From Mesostigma viride (Eukaryota > Streptophyta > Mesostigmatophyceae > Mesostigmatales > Mesostigmataceae), in NCBI GenBank assembly GCA_009746045.1, contig RPFO01000436.1:1992133-2056132 (forward strand): a stretch of 64,000 nt of DNA. The letters are read 5' to 3'. The notes under the pieces were generated by a model. That model was not told the DNA's origin. It did not search any database and was given only the letters and a program-made list of their open reading frames with translations. This document shows positions 54,301 to 60,495 of the stretch, piece after piece (position 1 is the stretch's first letter; every line of letters begins with the position of its first letter). Made by a program: the position numbers and the translations under genes.

Positions 54301-56985
54301 TGGGAGGGAAGTAGGAGGGCATTGAAAGGGTATGGGGGATGGCTGATGGCAGGGGAACGCGCACACGCACACGCACACGCACACGCACACGCACACGCAC
54401 ACGCACACGCACACGCACACGCACACGCACACGCACACGCACACGCACACGCACACGCACACGCACACGCACGCGCACGCGCACGCGCACGCGCACGCGC
54501 ACGCGCACGCGCACGCGCACGCGCACGCGCACGCGCACGCGCACGCGCACGCGCACGCGCACGCGCACGCGCACGCGCACGCGCACGCGCACGCGCACGC
54601 GCACGCGCACGCGCACGCGCACGCGCACGCGCACGCGCACGCGCACGCGCACGCGCACGCGCACGCGCACGCGCACGCGCACGCGCACGCGCACGCGCAC
54701 GCGCACGCGCACGCGCACGCGCACGCGCACGCGCACGCGCACGCGCACGCGCACGCGCACGCGCACGCGCACGCGCACGCGCACGCGCACGCGCACGCGC
54801 ACGCGCACGCGCACGCACACGCACACGCACACGCACACGCACACGCACACGCACACGCACACGCACACGCACACGCACACGCACACGCACACGCACACGC
54901 ACACGCACACGCACACGCACACGCACACGCACACGCACACGCACACGCACACGCACACGCACACGCACACGCACACGCACACGCACACGCACACGCACAC
55001 GCACACGCACACGCACACGCACACGCACACGCACACATACACATGCACGCACGCAGAGAGAGACAGAGAGAGACAGAGAAGAACTGTGTTCACCTTGACA
55101 TGCACTGGATGACAGAAAATGTACCCTCAGGTTTGCGTGCTAGACAGCAACCCACGTGGTAGCTTGCAGATGACCGCGCCGCCATCGTCGCACTCGGCCT
55201 TGCTCCGGATGCGTTCGAACACAAGCGAACCAAAGGAGTCCAGCACCTCGGTGACCAGAATAAACAACGTGGGGTAGAAGCTGGGCACCGAGCAACCACG
55301 CAACAGGCCGGCCACCTGCAGGGGGGGACCGACCAGGGAGTTGCCAAACACCACGAGGGGTAGGAAGGCAACAATGAGGGGTACGAAACAGGATTAGAAC
55401 CAGATATACGACAAGCACAAATTCGGAGGCAAACCTGCTGGCCAGGTCTACTCCACCTCGTACCTTGCAAGGCCAACCCCCCCCTCCCCTACCCTTCGCC
55501 TTCATGGCCAGCAGCCCTCATCCCCATTTAGCTTGATGGCCAGCACCTTGCCCCCCTCTCCCATGGCCATGCCACCCCCCCCTCACCTTGATGGCCAGCT
55601 TGAGCGCCGTCATGTGCTCCGCCTTGCTCCACGCGCTAATAATGTCCGCCTTGAGCGTGGCCAGCTTGGCCGCGTACTCGTGGCTGCTGATCACCTTGGC
55701 CTCCTCGCGTGCGTCCGCCTCCGGGTCCTCTAATTCCTGCAGACGCAACGACGCCCCGCCGCGGCCTTTCCCCCCCTTGCCCGCGGCGCCATCTGCGGCT
55801 GCTGCGTCGTCGTCCAGCGTCCATACCATGCGCGCGTGGGAGGACGACGACGAGGACTTGAACCGCTGCAAGAGTGTGTGCTTGCGCTCATCCCATGCCT
55901 CCCGGGATGCCTCGTCCTCTGGGCCGCACAGCCAGGACGCGTCTGCCGGCCGGGTATGGGGGTTGGCATCGGGGGACTGGGAAGGGGGGGGGATACTGGG
56001 GGGGGGGCTCGCAGTGCTGCCAGCGCTGGCACCCAGCGCCACCGCGGCCGAGGTTAAGGGATCTCGCTCCACCGCGACCAGCACGCGCAGCGGGTCCTCG
56101 AACTCCACGGGCGAGTAGAGGGAGGGCGCGCTGGGTGGGCGGGGGGGGGTCGCCTGAGGGGTAGGGGGGGGTCCCGCATGACGTGTGCGCGTGTGCGTCC
56201 GCATGTGCCGGCATGCGTCAGCATGTGGTGGGGTGCATCAGTATGCATCGGCATGATGTGTTGGCATGTGTGTTGGCATGTACGTTAGCATGTGTGTTGG
56301 TATGTGTGTTGGCATGTGCTGGCCGTTTGTTGGCATGAGAAGGCATTGATTGGACTTTTTGAATTTTAATGATATGCTCAGGCCGCGAGCAGGCGGCCAA
56401 CAGGGCCGTATCATTGGTCAGGTGGGAGACAGATAAGGCCTTGTTCCTACAAGCGCGGGCGCGATAGGGTGCCAATGATGCGCCACTAGGTTATTGTGAT
56501 TGGCCTAATAGCGATGGGGCAACTATGCATATGAGACCGAAAGCCATCAGGCGATCGAGCAAGGCCAGGCCATGCTCGTGCACATGCTGCGATATATAGT
56601 GATGATTTACTGCTGTAAGAAGTAACACCCAGGCATGAACCCGCTGCAGGCCTGCGTAGTTGTGTCGAGTGTTTTTGTGATTGTCGCAGACGACATGGAA
56701 TTGCCGATCGACAATCCTGCAAGCTCCGTGCAACCCAGGTCGTTACATACTATGCGCTGCAGCCTAATGAAGCGGGGTCGGGCACGGAAAGGGCATGCCG
56801 ATGTGATAGGTAAATGAGGGATTGACGCGCTCACGCGTGGAATGGTTCCACACAAGGTGTTCACCCACCTCGACTCCCCAGGAAACTGGAGGGCTCGCAT
56901 CTAGCGGATGCGCGCCTGTAACGGTCTCTCGAACAAGCCCGCTCCTCTTCGCCTCTTCCCCGTAATCACGGCGTCGTATACGCAT
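20616..56985 (-). CDS. VPS35L: VPS35L, Retriever/Commander endosomal recycling subunit (20 exons)
   Basis: VPS35L is the VPS35-like scaffold of Retriever, which with the Commander complex returns membrane proteins from endosomes to the cell surface. Exons in transcript order: 56985-56869, 56153-55587, 55315-55156, 53271-53175, 52057-51879, 50688-50516, 47776-47615, 45075-44986, 43665-43585, 42824-42159, 38706-38624, 37715-37574, 36638-36555, 28796-28620, 26104-26017, 25008-24901, 24633-24567, 23090-22883, 21647-21588, 20792-20616. All introns are GT-AG, all phases agree, and the sum is 1,161 codons plus TAA. Family matches include RRRDYGEEA with HPL (exon 1), SFYPTLFILVTEVLDSFGSL (exon 3), RGIGDPLASAYA (exon 5), FGRDFEHKFEFLAECRHAF (exon 13) and KACAAYCHVCVPSIA (exon 14). 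The animal protein has about 960 residues; the excess is low-complexity sequence in exons 2 and 10. No frameshift or internal stop was needed. Confidence 0.95.
20827..21206 (-). mobile_element. 5'-truncated LINE copy in VPS35L intron 19
   Basis: GCCAGAGACAA occurs at both ends (20,816-20,826 and 21,206-21,216), a target-site duplication of about 11 bp. The insert codes on the minus strand for the same C-terminus as the LINE at 60,480-61,415 (LVVPAQFEHRISSLSLDWTA here, LVVPAQFEHRIHSLSRLWTA there). It ends in an A/T-rich tail of TTTAA units at 20,827-20,862. 5' truncation plus a tail is typical of target-primed reverse transcription. It lies in the same orientation as VPS35L, and its tail is 34 bp upstream of the last splice acceptor. 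Confidence 0.9.
21683..21810 (+). repeat. 11-bp minisatellite (GGGGGCAGAGA)n in VPS35L intron 18
   Basis: About eleven G/A-only units with small changes (GGGGCCAGAGA, GGGGGAAGAGA). The array starts about 35 bp from the acceptor of exon 19. On the transcribed strand it is a pure pyrimidine run (TCTCTGCCCCC). The rest of intron 18 (about 21,811-22,882) shows no gene. Confidence 0.9.
23195..23655. repeat. Degenerate self-complementary CCGGTAACCGG repeat in VPS35L intron 17
   Basis: Variants of GGTTACCGGTAACC and GGTACCGGTAACC recur every 8-15 bases, in both orientations because the motif is nearly palindromic. Fold-back structure is likely. No coding potential. Confidence 0.85.
23885..24062 (+). 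repeat. About 26-bp minisatellite in VPS35L intron 17
   Basis: Seven units of the form GGGGGGCATACGGATGCAAG followed by CAAAA, with G-run length and single-base variation. Confidence 0.9.
24728..24800 (+). repeat. 16-bp repeat in VPS35L intron 16
   Basis: Units of AACAGAAATGGCCCGC occur about four times within a 267-bp intron, together with the related GGCCAGCAAAAAAAATGG. Confidence 0.8.
25285..25485 (+). repeat. 10-bp minisatellite (GAGCAAGTTT)n in VPS35L intron 15
   Basis: About twelve nearly perfect units of GAGCAAGTTT at 25,360-25,480, preceded by the related GCATGAGCAAGAAC units at 25,295-25,350. Confidence 0.92.
26400..26640 (-). repeat. LINE 5'-region fragment in VPS35L intron 14
   Basis: On the minus strand this matches the plus strand around 61,900-62,100: CCCTGAGAAGGGGCATATGG, then CTTTTAATAC, GGCTACTTC and AAGGCACCTGCACC. 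Its outer side has the family's AACTCCGTTGGGAG motif. An AT-rich (TTAA)n run follows at 26,618-26,673. It is a broken piece with no coding sequence. Confidence 0.75.
26735..26875 (+). repeat. About 37-bp repeat in VPS35L intron 14
   Basis: Three to four units of TAGTACCATGATAGTATAGT followed by GATAAGTGGTTAATAG. The same motif resumes at about 27,197-27,240, beyond the inserted dispersed repeat. Confidence 0.85.
26881..27204 (+). repeat. Dispersed repeat, intronic copy (family of 63,533)
   Basis: This copy is nearly identical to 63,533-63,870 over about 320 bp, starting TTTCCATTTGCGGGTATTTC and ending GCGCTAGTTGTCTCCTTGAT. The tandem host motif GATAAGTG is present on both sides, so the repeat was inserted into the 37-bp array. 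No inverted termini and no coding sequence were seen. Confidence 0.85.
27892..28412 (+). repeat. 43-bp minisatellite, about 12 copies, in VPS35L intron 14
   Basis: Units read CCTTCCTGATGGTTGATTAA then GTAATGAATCAATTAGCTGGTTC. Variation is limited mainly to CAATT/CCATT. The array ends about 200 bp downstream of the exon 14 donor. Confidence 0.95.
29216..29611 (+). repeat. (TATAG)n array, left copy, in VPS35L intron 13
   Basis: A nearly pure 5-bp repeat of about 79 units with a phase slip at about 29,421 and rare substitutions (29,242 and 29,289). It directly joins the 30-bp array at 29,612. The same repeat in the same orientation closes the palindromic block at 31,541. Confidence 0.97.
29612..31540. 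repeat. Large imperfect palindrome built of 30-bp units, VPS35L intron 13
   Basis: The left arm is about 29 units of TATTTATGCATGCCAGCACC followed by CCACCCGAGG (29,612-30,490), then an about 245-bp unique stretch (30,491-30,735), then two more units. The symmetry centre is at about 30,797. The right arm is the inverted complement: two units, the same unique stretch (about 30,850-31,108, with small differences), then about 14 inverted units to 31,540. Matching arms are therefore at least 740 bp long. No gene is present. Confidence 0.93.
31541..31780 (+). repeat. (TATAG)n array, right copy, in VPS35L intron 13
   Basis: About 47 units. It has the same orientation as the left array although the block between them is inverted, so the TATAG arrays are direct repeats bordering a palindrome. 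Both carry a TCATGGTATAGTATAG junction at one end. Confidence 0.96.
32272..36236 (+). repeat. (GGCAA)n array, 3.96 kb, in VPS35L intron 13
   Basis: There are roughly 790 tandem copies of a 5-bp unit. I see one shortened unit at about 32,640 and otherwise no change until about 36,180, after which GGCGA and GGCAGGGCGA variants appear. The array ends about 320 bp downstream of the exon 13 splice donor. A 5-bp unit without stop codons keeps all six frames open, which produces meaningless frames of over 1,300 codons (repeating LALPC or ARQGK). Confidence 0.98.
36900..37290 (+). repeat. CTCCATAACACCGTCAATC repeat and (CA)n in VPS35L intron 12
   Basis: Four to five units of TCTAACTCCATAACACCGCC followed by AATC lie at about 36,917-37,030. 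A (CA)n run of 12 units lies at about 37,260-37,284, and further CA-rich DNA at 37,398-37,500. Confidence 0.85.
38412..38606 (+). repeat. 22-bp minisatellite beside the splice donor of VPS35L intron 11
   Basis: About eight units of AGGAATAGATCTATTACTAG followed by GC. The array ends about 18 bp inside the intron, next to the exon 11 donor at 38,623. The remainder of intron 11 (37,716-38,411) holds no recognisable gene. Confidence 0.9.
38752..39130 (+). repeat. Mixed 20/24-bp minisatellite near the acceptor of VPS35L exon 11
   Basis: Two alternating modules, GGCCACGCATAGGGATTGAA and GGCCACCGGTGGTGGGGATT followed by CAA, repeat in irregular order (about 17 modules). The array lies within 50 bp of the polypyrimidine tract of the exon 11 acceptor. 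Confidence 0.93.
39484..42158 (+). repeat. 25-bp minisatellite, about 104 copies, running up to the exon 10 donor
   Basis: The unit is CCACCTGCCACACAAGATAA followed by ACCCA. Base changes recur at a few fixed positions (AAGATA/AAAATA/AAGAAA, CACACA/CACGCA, CCACC/CAACC). Between 42,100 and 42,158 two longer, diverged units (29 bp) carry the pattern into the exon 10 splice donor, where the minus strand reads CAGATG/GTGGGTATC. In transcript sense each 25-bp unit reads CAGGTGGTGGGTTTATC, a copy of that donor. Poly-C runs lie at 39,366-39,380 and 39,396-39,415. Confidence 0.95.
42159..42824 (-). CDS. VPS35L: VPS35L exon 10 with a 160-residue low-complexity insertion
   Basis: This is the largest exon (222 codons, about residues 543-764). 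It starts with a conserved helical part (GVELGMLLDDTLKRISVLSP) and ends with another (DVEAIMGHLASIVSKTAASC, then FASFLQM). Between them are about 160 residues rich in Ser, Thr, Ala and Gly, with runs of Asn, Ser and a nearly pure Gln tract (QQEQQQQQQQQQ, coded at about 42,290-42,318 by CAG codons). Related proteins run straight through this point, so it is an inserted, probably disordered loop between two helical repeats of the solenoid. The frame stays open throughout, which supports its being translated. Confidence 0.92.
42996..43080 (+). repeat. 19-bp repeat in VPS35L intron 9
   Basis: About four units of AGGATATAATACATACA. A C-rich run (43,529-43,563) lies just inside the intron beside the exon 9 donor. 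Confidence 0.8.
43795..44155 (+). repeat. 15-bp minisatellite, about 24 copies, in VPS35L intron 8
   Basis: Units of AATCAACAGCTTGGT and AATCAGTAGCATGGT intermix. Fifteen is a multiple of three, so all frames stay open and give repetitive pseudo-peptides such as LITKL. It lies about 130 bp upstream of the exon 9 acceptor. The rest of intron 8 (44,156-44,985) shows no gene. Confidence 0.94.
45218..46005 (+). repeat. 44/45-bp minisatellite A, about 18 copies, in VPS35L intron 7
   Basis: The unit is GTGTTCAAGGATCGCTATAT then AGGGGCCCTATAAAGGGGTA and CAGC. The only frequent change is GGGGCCC versus GGGGGCCC, giving 44 or 45 bp. Each unit contains the palindrome TATAGGGCCCTATA or its one-base-longer variant. 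Confidence 0.96.
46035..46600 (+). repeat. 44-bp minisatellite B, about 12 copies, in VPS35L intron 7
   Basis: The unit is GGCGGTGACCACCATGCGCG then TATTCACACATGCCCATTCA and AACA. It is unrelated in sequence to the 44/45-bp array just before it, though the period is the same. The stretch 46,601-47,205 has no recognised gene. Confidence 0.94.
47208..47368 (+). repeat. 31-bp minisatellite, five copies, in VPS35L intron 7
   Basis: Units of ATGGTGCTGTCACACCTACC followed by CACTGGTTCAT, with almost no variation. The array lies about 250 bp downstream of the exon 7 donor. Confidence 0.93.
47951..49854. mobile_element. Putative TTAA-flanked DNA transposon in VPS35L intron 6
   Basis: TTAA occurs on both sides (47,947-47,950 and 49,855-49,858), directly joined to the inverted termini GGGGACTCG (47,951-47,959) and CGAGTCCCC (49,846-49,854). 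TTAA duplication is typical of piggyBac-type elements. The same bases could also be read as a TA duplication with ends AGGGGACTCG, as in Tc1/mariner. The left half is related to DNA inside the 4,841-7,296 hAT element and holds an unknown minus-strand ORF. No transposase motif was recognised, so it is probably non-autonomous. Confidence 0.6.
48197..48667 (-). CDS. Hypothetical protein in the intron 6 element
   Basis: A 156-codon frame of unknown function with a basic, helical N-terminal half (SGRKEGKKLTLNELRKQESA). It lies in the segment (about 48,000-48,770) that is related to 5,090-5,720. Short conserved amino-acid patches (a YSSR patch and a PPC patch near the end of the alignment) are in the same strand and order. 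I find no catalytic motif. It may be a decayed transposon protein. Confidence 0.35.
   Translation of the reverse strand: MGHALQQASHVTDELAKKHPGIQRCSARTRNFMAASGRKEGKKLTLNELRKQESAILGRLIQERTITGIYSCPGAQERPPFHGEVGRASRRPNVILPQNDGKGKDSSGNFYGFRNIIKLASIRTIKTGNNRQSHLQASIILYSSRQKFRPDPPCRW
49975..50352 (+). repeat. 13-bp minisatellite with higher-order structure in VPS35L intron 6
   Basis: Units of GTTGGGTAGAAAC and ATTGGGTAGAAAC alternate. A longer block (GTCGGATAGAAATGTTGTTG, then GGTAGAATGCTGGGTAG) recurs three times among them, so the array has a second level of repetition. It ends about 165 bp downstream of the exon 6 donor. Confidence 0.93.
51566..51768 (+). repeat. (CCCA)n microsatellite, about 50 units, in VPS35L intron 5
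   Basis: A pure 4-bp array, the complement of the (GGGT)n array at 12,672-12,790. In the transcript of VPS35L (minus strand) it is (GGGU)n and can form G-quadruplexes. It ends about 110 bp downstream of the exon 5 donor. Confidence 0.97.
52925..53168 (+). repeat. About 38-bp minisatellite at the splice donor of VPS35L intron 4
   Basis: Six units of TCACGGGTGCATGGTCATTT then GACAGTTGCATGGACATG. The last unit stops 7 bp inside the intron, directly beside the exon 4 donor at 53,174. The rest of intron 4 (52,058-52,924) holds no recognised gene. Confidence 0.93.
54358..55036 (+). repeat. Hexamer array (GCACAC)n-(GCGCAC)n-(GCACAC)n in VPS35L intron 3
   Basis: The array has three blocks with sharp edges: GCACAC units at about 54,358-54,468, GCGCAC units at about 54,469-54,815, and GCACAC units to 55,036. 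Purines and pyrimidines alternate without a break for about 680 bp, the classical requirement for Z-DNA. It ends about 120 bp from the exon 3 donor. The left part of intron 3 (53,272-54,357) shows no gene. Confidence 0.97.
55487..55600 (-). repeat. VPS35L: Intronic copies of the exon 2 3' end in VPS35L intron 2
   Basis: Exon 2 ends GCTGGCCATCAAG/GTGAGG. The intron then contains GCTGGCCATCAAGC and GCTGGCCATGAAGG about 40 and 80 bases further on, each followed by G-rich DNA. These look like two extra copies of the exon edge. Confidence 0.75.
56215..56340 (+). repeat. TGTGTTGGCATG repeat in VPS35L intron 1
   Basis: Irregular units of about 14-16 bp (CATGTGTGTTGG, CATGTACGTTAG) within the first intron. 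Intron 1 otherwise (56,341-56,868) has no recognised content. Confidence 0.75.
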
Positions 56986-58095
56986 GGTTTAGCCAATTGC
57001 AATGACCGGGACAGAAAATTTCTAACATGCCCGCCACTAAGCGCGCGGCATAGGGCCCGAATGCCGCGTCATAAAAGGGATTGTTCTAGGTAAGCATGTT
57101 ACACAAAGTGTGTCCCAAGTTCAAGGGGTAAAATTTGTGCCATTGTTACAGTACCTACACTCAGCATTTGTAAAAATTACACTTTGCTGAGTGCCCGCAT
57201 TGTGCTATCGTCGTGGCATTACTGGCATGCCGCTCACAAGGTGCGCTTAAGAAAGGACATCACCTGCCGAAGCCACCGATTTTATAATTATTAGCACAAG
57301 CGATCTTGTTGTTATAATATGCACACCGCAGTCTACGTCGATCATAATTATTTGTTCATCCTGTTTTTCTAGGCTCTACACTCTACAGTAGCGTTGTTAA
57401 ACTTGTTATGTTTTTCACTGCTTCGTTCACGAGGGATACCAAAACTGCCAACTGTCACAACCACGCGCACGCAAGTACGACCGTACACACTAGATACCTA
57501 GTAGATACAAACGCCTTGACTATTATGAGTATTATCTGGCGGAGCCAATTTTCGGAAGAACCGTTAGGTTCGCCAGAATTGGCGAAGCTTATAAGGCCGT
57601 ACACGTGAGAAAACATAGGAATAGGGGATGAAAATCCGACAATCCATCCATCCATCCACCGAATTTGTCCCGAATTTGCAAGCATAAGGGTGAGGGTCTT
57701 CCGAAAATTGGCTCCGCCGTAGAGTTTCAACGGGCAAGTTGCAAACACGCACGTTACTTGATAACAAAACTAATGCCCTCGACTGTACGCGTCCGAGGTG
57801 ATGTGACGCGCTTTGCCTACCTTTATTGCCAGGTAGTTGCCTCCAAGGTGTTGTTCACTGGAAATTGCTGTTATCAGAATCGTACGGAAATCTTTGCCAC
57901 AGCCTCGTAACGCCGCCCGCGCAAAAAGGGCATCACCGCACCCAAACAAGGGACGAAGCGACTCCCCTCCCGCGCGGTACGCTGCCAGCTATCTCTAGTC
58001 TTTTCCGCCTCCATAACCCGGCAACCTTCCCGACACTTTTGTTCTCCCGCACACTCTGCTTGTTTTTCGAGGGCGCTTTCCTTCGAGCCGCTTTC
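56986..58095. promoter_or_regulatory. Divergent intergenic region between VPS35L and eIF1
   Basis: The start codons of VPS35L (minus, 56,985) and eIF1 (plus, 58,096) face away from each other across 1,110 bp, so both promoters should lie here. No TATA box or initiator could be assigned with confidence. A MITE-like element occupies 57,538-57,718. Confidence 0.55.
57538..57718. mobile_element. MITE-like 181-bp inverted-repeat element
   Basis: Perfect 22-bp terminal inverted repeats (GGCGGAGCCAATTTTCGGAA plus GA at 57,538-57,559, complement at 57,697-57,718) enclose about 137 bp without coding sequence. There are inner short inverted motifs (CGCCAGAATTGGCG). I could not define a target-site duplication, so the superfamily is open. 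Confidence 0.75.
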
Positions 58096-59749
58096 ATGAC
58101 CGACATCGATTCAATCCAGAACCTTGGCGTCTTCGGTGGGTTCCATGTTGATGGCGGCCAAGTTAGCAGCTTTTGGCATACGGCATCCTTTTAAAAGCTG
58201 AAGCGTTGCGTTGTGATATATGTTGGGGCTGTGCGCTTTTGGCTCCGTTTTGGCGCATGCTGCTGTCTTTTACGACGTTTTTAGACGGCTAGTTGTTTTT
58301 TTGGCGCCATGGGGTGGCTTGTCAGCAGCTCCTCGTTTAATAGCGGTTTGGGCTGAAGGCCATCCTTGCAAACAGGAGCGGCTCTTTATGGATGCCTAGC
58401 ATGTCTTGGTCCCCAGATTTTCTCGCCCGGTTTTAGCGTTTGGCAGCTCTTTCTGACACTTCCTGCTTTCCTGTCTGCTTTCCTCGTTGTCTTGGCGCTC
58501 GTTATCTTCGGTCTACTGCAGATCCCTTTCAGGACGCTGAATCTGAAGACTCAGGATCCAAGAACTACGTTCGTATCCGCTTTCTCGTTCTTCTTGGGGG
58601 GGGGGGGGTCGGGGGGTGGTGGGGGGTCGTCGCTCATGGTTGTCGATAGCAGTGGTTCGGTCATGTTGCGTGTATTTGGCAGGTTCTCCATAACTCATTT
58701 CGTTGCGTACATGAGACGGTAGGGTTGTCTGGTCATGTTGCTTGTATTTGGGAGGTTCTCCTTAACTCGTTTTTCTCGGCAATCAACAGATGTTCGTGTC
58801 CAGCAGCGCAACGGGCGCAAGAGTCTGACGACCGTGCAGGGCCTACAGCAGGGTTTCGATTACAAGAAAGTGCTCAAGGCTTTCAAGAAGGTGAGCATGT
58901 AGTTTCCAATCCTGAACTTGGTTTTGTTCAAGACTTTTGACTCCTTGATTGAGCCCGGGATCTGTTTTCATCTTATTTCCCTCTTTGAAGCATTGTGGTT
59001 GCTGCTTAGTATGGTGGAATCGGCTGGAGTTACAGTATGTCTCCCGCCCGTCTCTTTTTGCTTGCTGCTGGCTTGCTTTGCTCGCTTGGCCCTTCGCTTG
59101 GCGTGGCACAGGAGTTCTGCTGCAACGGTACCGTTGTGGATGATACGGAGCTTGGGCAGGTCATCCAGCTGCAAGGCGACCAGCGCAAGAACGTCTCCCA
59201 GTTCCTCATTACGGTAGGCTCGCGGCCCTCCCTGTCATCCTCCCTCTTATCCTTTTTGTGGCTCGTTTTCTGACAATCTGTCGCTTTTTTCTTTTCTTTT
59301 TTTTTGGGGGGGAGGGGGGGGGGAAGGCGGAACGCCCCTGGTATATACTGGTACTAAACTATGCTTTGTGTGTAAATGCATAGTTTGCTGCAGCACAGTC
59401 ATGTTGCCAGCCAACGTGGTGTATTCCTATTCCCTGGCCTCTTTTGACCCATTCAGAGTGTTGTTTCCCTGCCGCCCCCACCAGTTGTTTTAGTATACCA
59501 GCCAGGGTGTTGGGTGCTTACGTTCATGTTTTTGCCAGCTGTCGTAGTCTCGTGCAGATATCATCCCGGATGCGCCAGGTGTATTTGTTAACGCCTATGA
59601 TGCTGTTTGTTACTGGCCTTAGGAAGGTAGTGGAGAAAGTGCTTGGTATAGCTTCTGGTTTCTAAATCTACTCGCCCGGTTCCTGTTTACTTTCTAAAAT
59701 GCAGGAGGGCATCGTGAAGAAGGAGCAGATCAAGATCCATGGGTTTTAG
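58096..59749 (+). CDS. EIF1: Translation initiation factor eIF1 (SUI1), five exons
   Basis: eIF1 binds the 40S ribosomal subunit near the P site and enforces correct start-codon choice during scanning. Exons are 58096-58135, 58522-58572, 58790-58890, 59112-59213 and 59705-59749, giving 112 residues, the normal length. Diagnostic sequence includes VQQRNGRKSLTTVQG, EFCCNGTVV, GQVIQLQGDQRKNVSQFL and the invariant C-terminus IKIHGF. All introns are GT-AG, and phases fit. The exon 2 donor was set at 58,572/58,573 because this yields YVHVRVQQRNGRK across the junction, as in plant eIF1. The gene is divergent from VPS35L. Its introns contain G-runs but no tandem arrays. Confidence 0.97.
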
Positions 59750-60249
59750 GGAGGACCCTGGAGGGGATCCGGCATTGTGTGGTCCTTGCAGCTTCTTCGC
59801 GGCTTCGGCGGTGGGGCGAGAGGATACCTCTTATGCCTCGAGCGCCGCTTGGCCTGACTGCTTTGATGGGCCATCATTGGCTGCCAGGGTGTCATCGTGG
59901 GGGACGTGTGGCCATGACCTGGGTGGAAACCCTCTTTGGTTGCGGTATGGGGATGGTGGCAGCATGATCGCGTCATGTGGTCAAGGTCGGACGTGTTGGG
60001 GCGCAGCCGTCATGGGTGCTGCCGCTCACTGTCAACGTGCGGCCGCTTTGGAGCGGGCAAGCATATGTCCATGTTTACCGCTCTAGTGTCCCATATTGGG
60101 GCATTGTACAAAGGTTGGCTGGCTCATATGATAGGTTGCCGGGGGGAAGGCTGCCATGCGTTGGGAGCATGCCCCTGTGGAGGTTGGGTAGCGTGCGGTT
60201 GTTTGATGCAGGATGTGTCTGTGTTAGTTGCGTAGGTTCGTAAATGCTT
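59750..60249 (+). other. eIF1 downstream flank
   Basis: It probably contains the eIF1 3' UTR. No protein family was recognised in either strand. Short open frames overlap one another and look accidental. Confidence 0.4.
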
Positions 60250-60495
60250 CTAAACAAACCATCAATCAAAAATTGAAGTTATGTGTAACACTTTGGGGGT
60301 ATTAAAGTAAACTAAAATTAAATTATAACATTGCTCTGTTGGGAGATCATTCAAAACTTTAATTAAATTATATAACATGACTCCGTTGGGAGATCTTGTA
60401 GCATATATTCCTTGCGGTAGGACTGTTTGCATCCATCCATTACTAAGAAACATAACTCCGTTGGGAGTATCTGTAGCACATACCCCTGAGCACAT
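60250..60495 (-). repeat. Clustered LINE end fragments
   Basis: Three copies of a CTCCGTTGGGAG-like motif (near 60,334, 60,380 and 60,449) lie beside A/T-rich AAATTAAATTATAACAT tails. The first two match the complement of the LINE 3' end at 61,490-61,555. The third, with GTAGCACATACCCCTGAG, matches the LINE 5'-side motif seen at 26,590. This is a pile-up of short ends. Confidence 0.7.

Noticed and set aside
54134-55112. Long frames of RTRTRT, ARARAR and VCVCVC
   Set aside because: Hexamer-array translations inside intron 3. Six is a multiple of three, so no stop can appear.
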